Below are positions 25,473-35,942 of a stretch of DNA of 64,000 nucleotides, piece after piece. Under the pieces are notes generated by a model. That model was given only the letters and a program-made list of their open reading frames with translations, was not told the origin of the DNA and did not search any database. A program made the position numbers and the translations under genes. This DNA comes from Sediminicoccus sp. KRV36 (GTDB lineage: Bacteria > Pseudomonadota > Alphaproteobacteria > Acetobacterales > Acetobacteraceae): the NCBI RefSeq assembly GCF_023243115.1, contig NZ_CP085081.1, positions 3,679,001-3,743,000 on the forward strand, written 5' to 3'. The stretch's first letter is position 1. Each line of letters begins with the position of its first letter.

Positions 25473-27315
25473 TTTCCAGCCACTCGCTCTCCAGCCGCTC
25501 CACATCCTTGGCGATGGCCGCGCGCCTGGCAGTGGCGCGCGAGATCAGGTCGGTCTTGCCGCGCTCGTAGAGCCTGGGGTCGGCCAGTGCGTTCTCGATC
25601 ACCTTCGCCTCCTCATTCAGCTTGGCGAGCGTGACTTCGATCCCTTTCAGGCGGGCGCGCAGCGGGGCATGGGCGGCGCGGTTCTCGACCACGGCGGCCT
25701 TGGCCTGCTTGCGGTCATCCTTCTTCTCCTCGCGCTTTGCAGCGGCAGCGGTGCGGCCGCCCAATTGCGCGCGGTAATCATCCAGGTCGCCGTCAAAGGG
25801 CGTCACCACGCCCTTGGCCACCAGCCAGAGCCGATCCGCCACCAGCTCCACCAGATGCGGGTCGTGACTGATGAGGATCACCGCCCCCTCGTAATCCGCC
25901 AGCGCCTTCACCAGCGCCTCGCGGGCATCAATATCCAGGTGGTTGGTCGGCTCATCCAGGATCAGCATGTGCGGCGCGTCGCGCGTGGTCAGCGCCATGA
26001 GCAGCCGCGCCTTCTCGCCGCCGGAAAGCCCCTTCACCTGCGTCTCGGCGCGATCCGCATCCAGGCCGAAGCGCGCGAGCTGCGAGCGGCATTGCCCCTG
26101 CGTGGCGCGCGGCAGGGCATGCGTCATATGCGACAGCGGCGTGCCTTCGAGATCGAGGTCATCCTCCTGGTGCTGCGCGAAATAGCCCACGCGCATCCGC
26201 CGGTCCCGATGGATATCGCCGGACATGGGCTTCATGCGGCCAGCCAGCAGCTTCGCCAGCGTGGATTTGCCATTGCCATTGGCACCCAGCAGCGCGATCC
26301 GGTCCTCCTGGTCAATGCGGATATCCAGGTCCCGCAGCACCACGTGATTGCCATAGCCGACATTGCCGCGGCTGACCGTCAGGATGGGGGGCGAAAGTTG
26401 CTCAGGCTGCGGAAACTGGAAGCGCGTCGCCACATCCTCGATCACGTTCTCCAGGGCCGGCATGCGCTCCAGCGCCTTGATGCGGGACTGCGCCTGGCGC
26501 GCCTTGCTGGCCTTGGCGCGGAAGCGGTCCACGAAGGCCTGCATATGCGCGCGCTCGGCCGCCAGCTTCACATTCTGGGCCGCCACCTGGGCCGCGCGTT
26601 CCGTGCGCACGCGGACAAAATTCTCGAAATTACCCGGGTAGAGCGTGATCTTCTGGCGATCCAGATGCGCGATGGAATCGACACAGCGCTCCAGCAGCCC
26701 GCGATCATGGCTGATGATGATGGCAGCACCCGAGAAGCGCGCGATCCAGCCTTCCAGCCACATGGCGGCCTCAAGGTCGAGGTGGTTGGTCGGCTCGTCC
26801 AGCAGCAGCAATTCCGGCTCCAGGAACAGCGCACGGGCGAGGCTGACGCGCATGCGCCAACCGCCCGAATACTCGCGCGAGGGGCGCTGCTGCGCGGCGG
26901 CGTCAAAGCCGAGGCCGGCCAGGATGGTGGCCGCCCGCGCGGGTGCGGCATCGGCCTGGATGGCCATCAGGCGTTCATGGATCTCGCTGGCGCGCACCGG
27001 CTCCGGGTGGGCCTCCAGCTCGGCCAGGAGGGATGCGCGCTCGGTATCGGCTTCCAGCACGATGTCGAGCAGGCAGGTCTCGCCCGCCGGGGTTTCCTGC
27101 GCCACGTGGCCGATGCGGGCGCGCTGGGCCAGGCGGATTTCGCCGCCATCGGCCTGGATATCGCCCAGGATGGCCTTGATCAGGGTGGATTTCCCCGCGC
27201 CATTGCGGCCCACCAGGCCAATCTTGCGGCCGGTATCCACCTGCAGCGAGGCGCCTTCCATCAGGGGGCGGCCGCCCATGCGGATGGTCAGGTCTTGAAT
27301 CGTGAGAACGGTCAT
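25447..27315 (-). CDS. ABC-F family ATPase (YheS/Uup-like)
   Basis: A 622-residue soluble protein with two ABC domains and no membrane segment. Walker A motifs GRNGAGKST and GANGNGKST, signatures YSGGWRMR and LSGGEKARLL, and Walker B motifs followed by EPTNHLD are all visible, with the arginine-rich linker (about residues 240-290) between the domains that reaches into the ribosomal E site. ABC-F proteins act on stalled ribosomes. A C-terminal coiled coil of roughly 90 residues, rich in Lys, Glu and Ala, is present. It ends convergently over the vapC-like toxin gene. Confidence 0.95.
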   Translation of the reverse strand: MTVLTIQDLTIRMGGRPLMEGASLQVDTGRKIGLVGRNGAGKSTLIKAILGDIQADGGEIRLAQRARIGHVAQETPAGETCLLDIVLEADTERASLLAELEAHPEPVRASEIHERLMAIQADAAPARAATILAGLGFDAAAQQRPSREYSGGWRMRVSLARALFLEPELLLLDEPTNHLDLEAAMWLEGWIARFSGAAIIISHDRGLLERCVDSIAHLDRQKITLYPGNFENFVRVRTERAAQVAAQNVKLAAERAHMQAFVDRFRAKASKARQAQSRIKALERMPALENVIEDVATRFQFPQPEQLSPPILTVSRGNVGYGNHVVLRDLDIRIDQEDRIALLGANGNGKSTLAKLLAGRMKPMSGDIHRDRRMRVGYFAQHQEDDLDLEGTPLSHMTHALPRATQGQCRSQLARFGLDADRAETQVKGLSGGEKARLLMALTTRDAPHMLILDEPTNHLDIDAREALVKALADYEGAVILISHDPHLVELVADRLWLVAKGVVTPFDGDLDDYRAQLGGRTAAAAKREEKKDDRKQAKAAVVENRAAHAPLRARLKGIEVTLAKLNEEAKVIENALADPRLYERGKTDLISRATARRAAIAKDVERLESEWLEITERLEAA

Positions 27316-27466
27316 GTGCGGGGTTTAGACGGGTTTGTTGCGTTGCGACATCACTGAAATGCGGGGGCGAAATACGCGAAAGCGGGGCGATTGATCGCGG
27401 CCAGGGCTTGCGCCCGCGCCCGGGCTTGGGCATCTGCCCCGCAACATCACGTCAAAGGACGCCCTC

Positions 27467-27889
27467 ATGGCCATCGAACGCACTTTCAGCATCATCAAGC
27501 CCGACGCCACGCGCCGCAACCTGACCGGCGCCATCAACGCCGTCTATGAAAAGGCCGGCCTGCGCATCATCGCCCAGAAGCGCATCTGGATGAGCCGCGC
27601 CCACGCCAAGAAATTCTACGAAGTCCATGCCGCCCGCCCCTTCTACAATGACCTGGTGGATTTCATGGTCTCCGGCCCTGTCGTCGTGCAGGTGCTGGAA
27701 GGCGAGAACGCTGTCCTCGCGCATCGTGACCTGATGGGCGCGACCAACCCCGCCAACGCCGCCGAGGGCACCATCCGCAAGATGTTCGCCGAGAGCATCG
27801 AGGCGAACAGCGTCCATGGCAGCGACAGCCTGGAGAATGCGGCCATCGAGATCGCCTATTTCTTCGCGGGCAACGAACTGGTCGGCTGA
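27467..27889 (+). CDS. ndk: Nucleoside diphosphate kinase
   Basis: A 140-residue enzyme passing phosphate from ATP to other nucleoside diphosphates. [14 protein letters not shown] opens the protein and the phosphohistidine His117 lies in NSVHGSDS, the same number as in E. coli. Length is the family norm. It is divergent from the ABC-F gene and has its own terminator at 27910. Confidence 0.98.
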   Translation: MAIERTFSIIKPDATRRNLTGAINAVYEKAGLRIIAQKRIWMSRAHAKKFYEVHAARPFYNDLVDFMVSGPVVVQVLEGENAVLAHRDLMGATNPANAAEGTIRKMFAESIEANSVHGSDSLENAAIEIAYFFAGNELVG

Positions 27890-27909
27890 GCTTCGGCTCA
27901 CCCCAGGCC

Positions 27910-27941
27910 ACGGCCGGGCCGCAAGGTCCGGCCGTTTTTTT
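27910..27941 (+). terminator. Rho-independent terminator of ndk
   Basis: ACGGCCGGGCC pairs with GGTCCGGCCGT (one G-T pair) across a GCAA tetraloop, followed by seven T residues. It starts about 20 bases after the ndk stop. Confidence 0.9.
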
Positions 27942-27986
27942 GTGCCCGGCGCGATGCGCAGCCCCCTGGGCCTGCGCCGGGGCTGG

Positions 27987-28649
27987 CTACTCGCGGTGGT
28001 TGACCTGCAGCGAAACCAGCCGCGCCAGCAGGATCGCGAGGTAGAGCTGCCCCGTCAGCGCCTCCAGGATGGCCAGGGAGCGCGCCACCGGATGGACCGG
28101 CACGATATCCCCGTAGCCCGTGGTGGTCAGCGTCACGAAGCTGAAGAAGATGTAGCTGACGACGTGCTCCGCCTCTTGCGCCGGCTCACCCTGGTGCAGG
28201 AAAGCGACCGGCACCAGGCCGTGCAGCATGGCATAGAGGCAGGCAAAGACCAGCCCGATCAGCAGATAGGCGGCGATGGCGCCCTCGATTCGGCGGAAGC
28301 TGATCGGCCCCGCGGCGAAGCTTTGCCGCAGGATCGCCGCCACCAGCACGCTCATGGCAAGCGCGGCGCCGGCAACCGCCAGCAGGGCCGGCACGGCCCC
28401 CGACCATCCCAGCACCAGGGCTTGCAGGCCCAGTGAGGCCAGCACGGCCAGAAATGCGAGGTTGCGGGTGAGGTTCGCGGCCTCGTCCAGGCAGAACAGC
28501 CCGGCGATGATGACTGCCTGCAGCCCAAGCATCATGGCGAAGGGCGGAAGAAGCCCCAGCTCGACCAGCGGCTTGACCACCAGGATCAGCAGCAGCAAGG
28601 CCAGCAGGAGCGGGTGCAGCGCATGTTCGCCGCGCGGCAGCAGGCTCAT
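27987..28649 (-). CDS. Two-transmembrane-type potassium channel protein
   Basis: A 220-residue membrane protein. Several hydrophobic helices lie in the first 110 residues, then a pore module: TTTGYGD selectivity filter (TGYGD ends at residue 181) between helices around 122-142 and 190-210. This is the Ion_trans_2 type, in which four subunits build a K+ pore. The extra N-terminal helices resemble voltage-sensor-like segments but no clear arginine ladder is seen. A regulatory RCK or cyclic-nucleotide domain is absent. It stands on the minus strand between ndk and the small oxidase-like gene. Confidence 0.85.
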   Translation of the reverse strand: MSLLPRGEHALHPLLLALLLLILVVKPLVELGLLPPFAMMLGLQAVIIAGLFCLDEAANLTRNLAFLAVLASLGLQALVLGWSGAVPALLAVAGAALAMSVLVAAILRQSFAAGPISFRRIEGAIAAYLLIGLVFACLYAMLHGLVPVAFLHQGEPAQEAEHVVSYIFFSFVTLTTTGYGDIVPVHPVARSLAILEALTGQLYLAILLARLVSLQVNHRE

Positions 28650-28675
28650 CTCAGGGGCGCGCCGCGCCCATCGGC

Positions 28676-28834
28676 TCAGCCGAAGAGCAGGTAGAGGCCG
28701 ACCAGCAGGACCACCACGGCGCCGATGCTCCAGGTGGTGGCGGTGGTGAAGCTGTCGAACATCGCCCGGCGCTCGCCGATGATGTCCTCGGCCTTCACTT
28801 CGATCATCTCGATCTGCATCTGCTGCTCGGCCAT
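28676..28834 (-). CDS. Small aa3-type cytochrome c oxidase subunit IV-like membrane protein
   Basis: A 52-residue gene easy to overlook. It begins MAEQQMQIEMIEVKAEDI, has a short central FDSFTTATTW, and ends with one transmembrane helix (SIGAVVVLLVGLYLLFG). This size and plan, an acidic cytoplasmic head, a F-x-x-F segment and a single helix, fit the bacterial subunit IV family (PF07835) of aa3 oxidases. No oxidase genes are nearby. Its ATG is 11 bases after the purN stop, so it is probably co-transcribed with purM-purN. Confidence 0.6.
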   Translation of the reverse strand: MAEQQMQIEMIEVKAEDIIGERRAMFDSFTTATTWSIGAVVVLLVGLYLLFG

Positions 28835-28845
28835 GGCTGTGATCC

Positions 28846-29522
28846 TCAATCGCGTAAGGGCTGTGTAGAAACTGCCGCGCCGGCCGGCAAGGGGTTCACC
28901 AAGCGCCCGCGCGCATCGGTGGCGGCCACATGCGCGCGCCCTTCCTGCACCCGCACGCGCCCCGCCGCCAGCCAGGCCAGGGCCGCCGGGTAAAGCCGGT
29001 GCTCCTGCTCCAGTACGCGCGCCGCCAGGCTCGCTTCGGTGTCATGCGCGAGGACGGGGACTGCGGCCTGTGCCAGGATCGGCCCCTCATCCACGCCGGG
29101 ACTGACCAGATGCACCGTGCAGCCATGCAGCCGCACGCCGCCGGCCAGCGCGCGGGCATGGGTGTCCAGCCCCGGGAAACTCGGCAGCAGCGAGGGGTGG
29201 ATATTGATCATCCGGCCCTCCCAGGCCTGGACGAAGCCTTCGGTCAGCACGCGCATGAAGCCGGCCAGGGCCAGGATGGCGATCTGGTGCTGGGCCAGCA
29301 CGGCCGCCAGTTCCGCCTCGAAGGCCTCGCGCGGGCGGGCGCGGCTGGGGATCGCCAGGGCCGGCACCCCCATTTCGCGCGCGCGATCGAGCCCGGCCGC
29401 ATCCGCCCGGTTGGAGACGACCAGCGCGATTTCGGCCGGGTAGTCGGGATGCGCCGCCGCTTCCAGCAACGCCACCATGTTGGAGCCGCGGCCGGAGATC
29501 AGGATGGCCACGCGCGGCCGTG

Positions 29523-29526
<4 letters not shown>
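28846..29526 (-). CDS. purN: Phosphoribosylglycinamide formyltransferase
   Basis: A 226-residue enzyme using 10-formyl-tetrahydrofolate in the third step of purine synthesis. The start [17 protein letters not shown] binds the phosphate, ALAGFMRVL and [16 protein letters not shown] carry the catalytic Asn and His, and the [13 protein letters not shown] region the catalytic Asp. It starts with GTG overlapping the purM stop by four bases, the usual purM-purN coupling. The C-terminal 30 residues extend beyond the core by a short loop. Confidence 0.96.
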
Positions 29527-30590
<1,064 letters not shown>

Positions 30591-30624
30591 GGCCGCCTCC
30601 GATGGGCTACACCAACGCGGTGAA

Positions 30625-31302
30625 ATGAGGATGAGAAAGATGTTCAGCGCCGCCCGGATCACCACACACCTGCTGGCGGCCGCGATCCTGACGCTGCTCT
30701 TTTGCCCGCCCCTGGCCGCTCAGGACAACCCCCTTGTCCAGCGCGGCGTCCCGGCCGAGGCGACGGCCGAGAACGCCGTCCTCGCGCGGGACCGCGCCCA
30801 TGCCAGCGCCAGGCGCATCGCCTATCTGCGGCTGATGGAGGCCAGCGGCGGCACGACCAGCAGCACGCCCTCGGATTCGCAGCTCGAAAGCATGGTCGCC
30901 GCCCTCATCGTCGAGGAGGAGCGCACCACCCCGACCCGCTATTCGGGCCGGCTGACGGTGCAGTTCAATCCGGGCAGGGTGGCCTCCGCGACGGGGCGCA
31001 GCTTCTCGGGTGGGGGCTCGGGCGGGGGCCTCGCTCTCAACATCCCGATGGCGGCGGAAGCCTACGTGGAGGCGAGCAGCCAGCATGGCTCGCTCTCCGA
31101 ATGGCTGGAGCTGCGGCGCCGGCTGCGCGCCTCGGGCAGCGTGGCCGGCATGGAGATCATCTCGCTCAGCATGGATTCCGCGCGCTACCGCCTGGGGCTG
31201 CGCCAGCCCGCGGCCGAGGCGGCGGCGGCCCTCACCGGCTCGGGCCTGTTCATCACCAGCAACGGCGCCGCCTGGCAGGTTTCGCTGGGGGCCGGGGGCT
31301 GA
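30625..31302 (+). CDS. DUF2066-like exported protein
   Basis: A 225-residue protein with an N-terminal signal (about residues 8-32, ending PPLAAQ) and a mature region beginning [20 protein letters not shown], followed by a helical segment [19 protein letters not shown] that recalls DUF2066. From memory, DUF2066 genes sit near purM and AI-2E/hda genes in other Proteobacteria, as here. Start is uncertain among ATG 30625, 30631 and 30640; GAGG favours 30640. The C-terminal half is predicted beta-rich. Function unknown; lipid or envelope role only by context. Confidence 0.55.
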   Translation: MRMRKMFSAARITTHLLAAAILTLLFCPPLAAQDNPLVQRGVPAEATAENAVLARDRAHASARRIAYLRLMEASGGTTSSTPSDSQLESMVAALIVEEERTTPTRYSGRLTVQFNPGRVASATGRSFSGGGSGGGLALNIPMAAEAYVEASSQHGSLSEWLELRRRLRASGSVAGMEIISLSMDSARYRLGLRQPAAEAAAALTGSGLFITSNGAAWQVSLGAGG

Positions 31303-31315
31303 CCAGCCGCCAGCC

Positions 31316-31885
31316 ATGAGCGAAAGCCCCCCGCCGCATATCCTGCTGACGCTGCCCAACATGATCACGCTGGCGCGGCTCTTTGCCGTGCCGGGGACCA
31401 TCTGGCTGATCCTGCAGCACCGGCTGGACCTGGCTTTCCTGCTGTTCCTGGCGGCCGGCGCCTCGGATGGGCTGGATGGCTGGCTGGCAAGGGTGCGCAA
31501 TGCGCGCTCGGCGATCGGCGCCCTGCTGGACCCGGTGGCGGACAAGGCCCTGCTCGTCTCGGTCTATGTCACGCTGGCGGCCATTGGCGTGCTGCCCGAC
31601 TGGCTGGCCATCCTGGTGGTATTCCGTGACCTGTTGATCGTCGGCGGGCTGACCCTGCTGTGGATGCTGGGCAATCGGCCGCCCATCAGGCCGCTCTGGA
31701 TTTCCAAGCTGAACACGCTGGTGCAGATCCTGCTGGCGGCGCTGGCGCTGTTCACCGCCGGCTTCGAGGTGCCGATGGCGGCCGCCATGACGGGCCTCGT
31801 CTGGCTGGTGGCGGCAACCACCCTCGCTTCGGGCATCGCCTATGTCGCGCAAAGCGCGCGGCACCTGCAGGCGCCCGCGCGATGA
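31316..31885 (+). CDS. CDP-alcohol phosphatidyltransferase
   Basis: A 189-residue inner-membrane enzyme joining an alcohol to a CDP-linked lipid head. The diagnostic D-G-x2-D-G-x2-A-R-x8-G-x3-D-x3-D motif appears as SDGLDGWLAR then GALLDPVADKALL, with about five transmembrane helices around it. The short length is that of PgsA-like phosphatidylglycerophosphate synthases, but cardiolipin or other members cannot be excluded. The stop overlaps the next ATG by four bases, so it is coupled to the AI-2E-family gene. It begins 13 bases after the DUF2066-like gene. Confidence 0.88.
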   Translation: MSESPPPHILLTLPNMITLARLFAVPGTIWLILQHRLDLAFLLFLAAGASDGLDGWLARVRNARSAIGALLDPVADKALLVSVYVTLAAIGVLPDWLAILVVFRDLLIVGGLTLLWMLGNRPPIRPLWISKLNTLVQILLAALALFTAGFEVPMAAAMTGLVWLVAATTLASGIAYVAQSARHLQAPAR

Positions 31886-33006
31886 ACGACATGCCCCCCC
31901 CGCCAGGCCGTGGCCGCCCGGGCCCGATGGTGGCGACGCGCCGGCAGCGCACCATGCTCAGCCTTGGCGTGCTGGCCGCCCTCCTGTTTGCGCTGTGGCT
32001 GTTCTCGGCCATCCTCACGCCCTTCGTGCTGGCGGTCTGCATCGCCTATTTCCTGGACCCGATGGCGACCCGGCTCGCGCGGCTCGGCGTTCCGCGTGGC
32101 CTGGCTTCCATGGTGCTGGTCCTGCTGCTGGTGCTGCTCGGGCTGCTGGCGGTGCTGCTGCTCTATCCGCTCATCATCGCGCAGATCGGCGTGCTGCTGG
32201 CCCGCCTGCCCGGCTATATCGCCACCATCAATGCAGGCCTGCGCGATTTCCTGATGTCGCTCGAGGAAGCCGCCGGCCCCGAGATGGTGGATGCGCGGCT
32301 GCGCGAACTCATCATCGGCCAGGCGGGGGCCATGGTCAGCTGGCTCGGCACCGCCGCCACACGGCTGATCGGCGGCGGCTTCGCGCTGTTCAACGTGTTC
32401 ACCCTGGCCATCGTGACGCCGGTCGTCAGCTTCTACCTGCTGCGCGACTGGCCGGGCATCATGGCGCGCATGGAAAGCTGGCTGCCGCGCCGCTCGGCCT
32501 CCACCCTGCGGCAATTGGCGCGCGACATGGACCGCGTGCTCTCCGCCTGGCTGCGCGGGCAATTGCTGTGCTGCCTGGTGCTGGGCGTCTTCTACGCGAG
32601 CGGCCTGTCGCTGATCGGGCTGGAACTCGGCCTGATGATCGGGCTGATCTCGGGCTTTCTCTCCTTCATTCCCTATGTGGGCTCGCTCACGGGCTTTGCC
32701 TTGGCCGTGCTGCTCGCCGTCGGCCAATGGGGCGACTGGAATGGCGTGCTGATGGTGGTGGGCGTCTTCATCATCGGCCAGATCCTGGAGGCCTACATCA
32801 TCTATCCCCGGCTGATCGGGGACCGTGTGGAGCTGCACGCGGTCTGGGTCATCTTCGCGCTGTTTGCCGGCGGCGTCGCCTTCGGCTTCCTGGGCGTGCT
32901 GCTGGCCGTTCCCATCGCGGCCGCCATGGGGGTGCTGGCGCGGCACTGGCTGCGGCGCTACCTGGAAAGCCCGCTCTATCTCGATCCGCCAAGGACAGGC
33001 CTATGA
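31882..33006 (+). CDS. AI-2E family (PerM-like) transporter
   Basis: A 374-residue membrane protein with 7-8 hydrophobic helices and a large middle loop (about 130-210). The C-terminal sequence GLMIGLISGFLSFIPYVGSLTGFALAV contains the conserved SFIPYVGS segment of the AI-2E/PerM family (PF01594), and ILEAYIIYPRLIGDRVELH the following Y-P-x-L-x-G-x-x-V box. Members export AI-2 or act as Na+/H+ antiporters, so the substrate is open. It overlaps both neighbours by four bases, next to hda as in other proteobacteria. Confidence 0.92.
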   Translation: MNDMPPPPGRGRPGPMVATRRQRTMLSLGVLAALLFALWLFSAILTPFVLAVCIAYFLDPMATRLARLGVPRGLASMVLVLLLVLLGLLAVLLLYPLIIAQIGVLLARLPGYIATINAGLRDFLMSLEEAAGPEMVDARLRELIIGQAGAMVSWLGTAATRLIGGGFALFNVFTLAIVTPVVSFYLLRDWPGIMARMESWLPRRSASTLRQLARDMDRVLSAWLRGQLLCCLVLGVFYASGLSLIGLELGLMIGLISGFLSFIPYVGSLTGFALAVLLAVGQWGDWNGVLMVVGVFIIGQILEAYIIYPRLIGDRVELHAVWVIFALFAGGVAFGFLGVLLAVPIAAAMGVLARHWLRRYLESPLYLDPPRTGL

Positions 33007-33725
33007 CCCAGCTCGTGCTGCCCATGGAGGCGGCACCCTCCTTCGCGGCGGCCGATTTCGTGGCCGATGCCAGCAATGAGGAGGCGCTGCGCTGGCTCTC
33101 GGCACCAGGCTTTGGTTCCGGGGGGCGCTGGCCGGATGGGCGCCTTGTGCTCGCCGGCCCGCCGGGCACCGGCAAGACGCATCTGCTGCACGCCACGGCC
33201 CAGGCGCAGGGCTGGGCGCTGCTGCGCGGCCCTGCCCTGCGCGGCCTGCCCGAGGCGCCGATCCGTGGCGTGGCCCTCGATGAGGCGGATCTCCCGGGCG
33301 AGGAAACCGCGCTGCTGCACCTGATGAATGCCTGCGCCGAAGCCCGGCTGCCCTTGCTGATGGCGGCACCCCGCCCGCCCTCGCGCTGGCGCATCCAGCT
33401 GGCCGATCTGCGCTCGCGCCTCGCCGCCACCGCCGTCGCGCTGCTGGACGAGCCTTCGGATGCGCTGCTGGAGGCGCTCCTCGCCAAGCATCTGGCGGAC
33501 CGGCAGATGCAGCTGGATGCCGGGCTGCTTGGCACGCTCCGGCAGCGGCTGCCGCGCCGCGCCGCCGTGATGGCCGAGGCGGTGGCCCGGCTGGACCGCG
33601 CCTCGCTCACGGCCGGGCGGCGGCTGACGCGCGGGGCCGCCCTGGCCGTGCTGGCGCCCTTGTTCGATGATGGTTCAGAGACATCGCCCCCCGGACCCGT
33701 GCCACGCAGCCCGGCCCTGTTGTAG
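33003..33725 (+). CDS. hda: DnaA-related ATPase, Hda-like regulator of replication initiation
   Basis: A 240-residue AAA+ protein. Walker A is GPPGTGKT (52-59). RGVALDEADLPGEE resembles the Walker B region, and the later ADLRSRLAATA the sensor segment of DnaA. It lacks DnaA's C-terminal DNA-binding domain. Hda, with the sliding clamp, makes DnaA hydrolyse ATP and prevents re-initiation; QLVLPM at the N-terminus is a plausible clamp-binding motif. It overlaps the AI-2E gene by four bases and precedes ppk by nine. Confidence 0.85.
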   Translation: MTQLVLPMEAAPSFAAADFVADASNEEALRWLSAPGFGSGGRWPDGRLVLAGPPGTGKTHLLHATAQAQGWALLRGPALRGLPEAPIRGVALDEADLPGEETALLHLMNACAEARLPLLMAAPRPPSRWRIQLADLRSRLAATAVALLDEPSDALLEALLAKHLADRQMQLDAGLLGTLRQRLPRRAAVMAEAVARLDRASLTAGRRLTRGAALAVLAPLFDDGSETSPPGPVPRSPALL

Positions 33726-33734
33726 GAACGCGTC

Positions 33735-35939
33735 ATGTCCAGCGCCGAAGCCCTGCCAACGCCCCTGCCCCCGCCCCTGCCCGCGGCCGCGCTGTTCAGC
33801 GATCCTGGGCGCTTCTTCAACCGGGAGCTGTCCTGGCTCGACTTCAACACCCGCGTGCTGGAGGAGGCCGCCAATCCGCAGCATCCGCTGCTGGAACGCC
33901 TGCGCTTCGTCGCCATCTCCGGCTCCAACCTCGATGAATTCTATTCGGTGCGCGTCGCCGGCCTGATCGGCCAGGAGCGCGAGGGCGTGCAGACCCTGAC
34001 ACCCGATGGGCTGTCCCCGACGCAGCAGCTCGCCGCCATCCAGACGCGCGGGCTGACGCTGATCGAGGGCCAGCAGGAGGCCTGGCGCACCCTGCGGCAT
34101 CTGCTGCGCCCGGCCGGCTTCGCCGTGCTCGATGCCGATGAATTGCAGGCGGCCGATATCGCCTGGCTGGAGCTGTTCTTCCAGGAACGCATCTTCCCGC
34201 TGATGACGCCGCTCGCGGTGGACCCGGCGCATCCGTTTCCCTTCATCTCCAACCTCGCCTTCTGCATGGTGCTGAAGCTGGTGCGCGAGGAGGATGGCGG
34301 CACGATGCGGGCGCTGATCAACCTGCCGCCCCAGCTGGATCGCTTCATCCGCCTGCCCCCCGGCGCCCCCTCGGGCGGTGAACCCGGCATCCGCTTCTGC
34401 CTGCTGGAAGACGCGGTGGCGCTGAACCTGCACCACCTCTTCCCCGGCTTCATCCCGGCCGAGCGCGGCCTGTTCCGCCTGATCCGCGACACCGATGTGG
34501 AATTCGAGGAAGAGGCCGAGGATCTGGTGCGCAGCTACGAGACGGCGCTGAAGCGCCGCCGGCGGGGGCGCGCCATTCGCCTCGCCGTGGATGCGCGCAT
34601 GCCCTCCGACATGATCGATTTCGTCGCCGAGGAACTGGATGCCGACCGCAGCGCGGTGTTTCCCGTGGATGGGCTGCTGGGCGTCGCGGACCTCAAGGGG
34701 CTGATCGTGGATGACCGGCCGGATCTGCTGTTCACGCCATATACGCCGCGGTTTCCGGAACGAATCCTGGATTTCGGCGGCGATTGCTTCGCGGCCATCC
34801 GCGCCAAGGACATCGTGGTCCATCACCCCTATGAGAGCTTCGACGTGGTGGTGCAGTTCCTGCGCCAGGCCGCGCGCGACCCCAATGTGGTCGGCATCAA
34901 GCAGACGCTCTACCGCACCAGCCGTGACAGCCCGATTGCCCGCGCATTGATCGAAGCGGCCGAGGCGGGCAAATCCGTCACCGCCATGGTGGAGCTGAAG
35001 GCGCGCTTCGATGAGGAGCGCAACATCTCCATCGCGCGGGAGCTGGAAGCGGCCGGCGTGCAGGTCGTCTATGGCTTCGTCGAGCTCAAGACCCACGCCA
35101 AGATCAGCCTGGTGATCCGGCGCGAGGGCGCCAATCTGCGCAGCTACGCGCATTTCGGCACGGGCAATTACCACCCGATCACCGCCCGCATCTACACCGA
35201 CCTCAGCTTCTTCACGGCCGATCCGATGCTGACGCGCGATGCCTCCAAGCTGTTCAACTACATGACCGGCTATGCCCGGCCCGAGGCGATGGAGCGGCTG
35301 GCCTTCGCGCCACTGACCATCCGCCCCTCCCTCCTGGGGCTGATCGAGCAGGAAACCGCCTTCGCCAATGCCGGCAAGCCCGGCGGCATCTGGCTGAAGA
35401 TGAACAGCCTGGTGGACCGGGACCTGATTGATGCGCTGTATCGCGCGAGCCAGGCCGGCGTGCGCGTGGAATGCGTGGTGCGCGGCATCTGCTGCCTGCG
35501 CCCGGGCGTGCCGGGCCTGTCCGAGAATATCCGGGTGAAAAGCATCGTCGGCCGCTTCCTGGAGCACAGCCGCATCTACTGCTTCGGCAATGGCCACCGG
35601 CTGCCCTCGCGCCGCGCCCGCGTCTTCATCTCCAGCGCCGACTGGATGGCGCGCAACATGGATTGGCGCGTGGAAACCATGGTGCCGGTCGAGAATGCGA
35701 CGGTGCATGCCCAGGTGCTGGACCAGATCATGGTGGTCAATCTGCGCGATGCGGCGCAAAGCTGGGATCTGGAGCCGGATGGCTCCTGGCGGCGCCGCAC
35801 GCCCGACCCGCGGCAATTCTCGGCGCATGAGTATTTCATGACCAACCCTTCTCTCTCCGGCCGGGGCAGCGCGTTGAATGCGCCGCCACCGCGCCCCTCC
35901 GGCCGCCGCCCCAAGGCCGACAGGTTGCATCAGGATTAA
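33735..35939 (+). CDS. ppk: Polyphosphate kinase 1
   Basis: A 734-residue enzyme making inorganic polyphosphate from ATP. The start [34 protein letters not shown] and [19 protein letters not shown] residues are typical. The first catalytic histidine is in LKTHAKI and a second in the [15 protein letters not shown] region, as in PPK1. It is followed immediately by ppx (three bases between stop and ATG), the common polyphosphate operon. Overlapping long open frames on the other strand are non-coding. Confidence 0.97.
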   Translation: MSSAEALPTPLPPPLPAAALFSDPGRFFNRELSWLDFNTRVLEEAANPQHPLLERLRFVAISGSNLDEFYSVRVAGLIGQEREGVQTLTPDGLSPTQQLAAIQTRGLTLIEGQQEAWRTLRHLLRPAGFAVLDADELQAADIAWLELFFQERIFPLMTPLAVDPAHPFPFISNLAFCMVLKLVREEDGGTMRALINLPPQLDRFIRLPPGAPSGGEPGIRFCLLEDAVALNLHHLFPGFIPAERGLFRLIRDTDVEFEEEAEDLVRSYETALKRRRRGRAIRLAVDARMPSDMIDFVAEELDADRSAVFPVDGLLGVADLKGLIVDDRPDLLFTPYTPRFPERILDFGGDCFAAIRAKDIVVHHPYESFDVVVQFLRQAARDPNVVGIKQTLYRTSRDSPIARALIEAAEAGKSVTAMVELKARFDEERNISIARELEAAGVQVVYGFVELKTHAKISLVIRREGANLRSYAHFGTGNYHPITARIYTDLSFFTADPMLTRDASKLFNYMTGYARPEAMERLAFAPLTIRPSLLGLIEQETAFANAGKPGGIWLKMNSLVDRDLIDALYRASQAGVRVECVVRGICCLRPGVPGLSENIRVKSIVGRFLEHSRIYCFGNGHRLPSRRARVFISSADWMARNMDWRVETMVPVENATVHAQVLDQIMVVNLRDAAQSWDLEPDGSWRRRTPDPRQFSAHEYFMTNPSLSGRGSALNAPPPRPSGRRPKADRLHQD

Positions 35940-35942
35940 GTG

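Noticed and set aside
25669..27357. 562-codon plus-strand frame opposite ABC-F
   Set aside because: Antisense to a clear two-domain ATPase; no motif, low-complexity composition.
33675..35930. 751-codon open frame antisense to ppk
   Set aside because: It exactly mirrors the ppk gene, encodes His/Gln/Gly/Ala-rich sequence with no family features, and is the usual by-product of GC-rich codons on the other strand.
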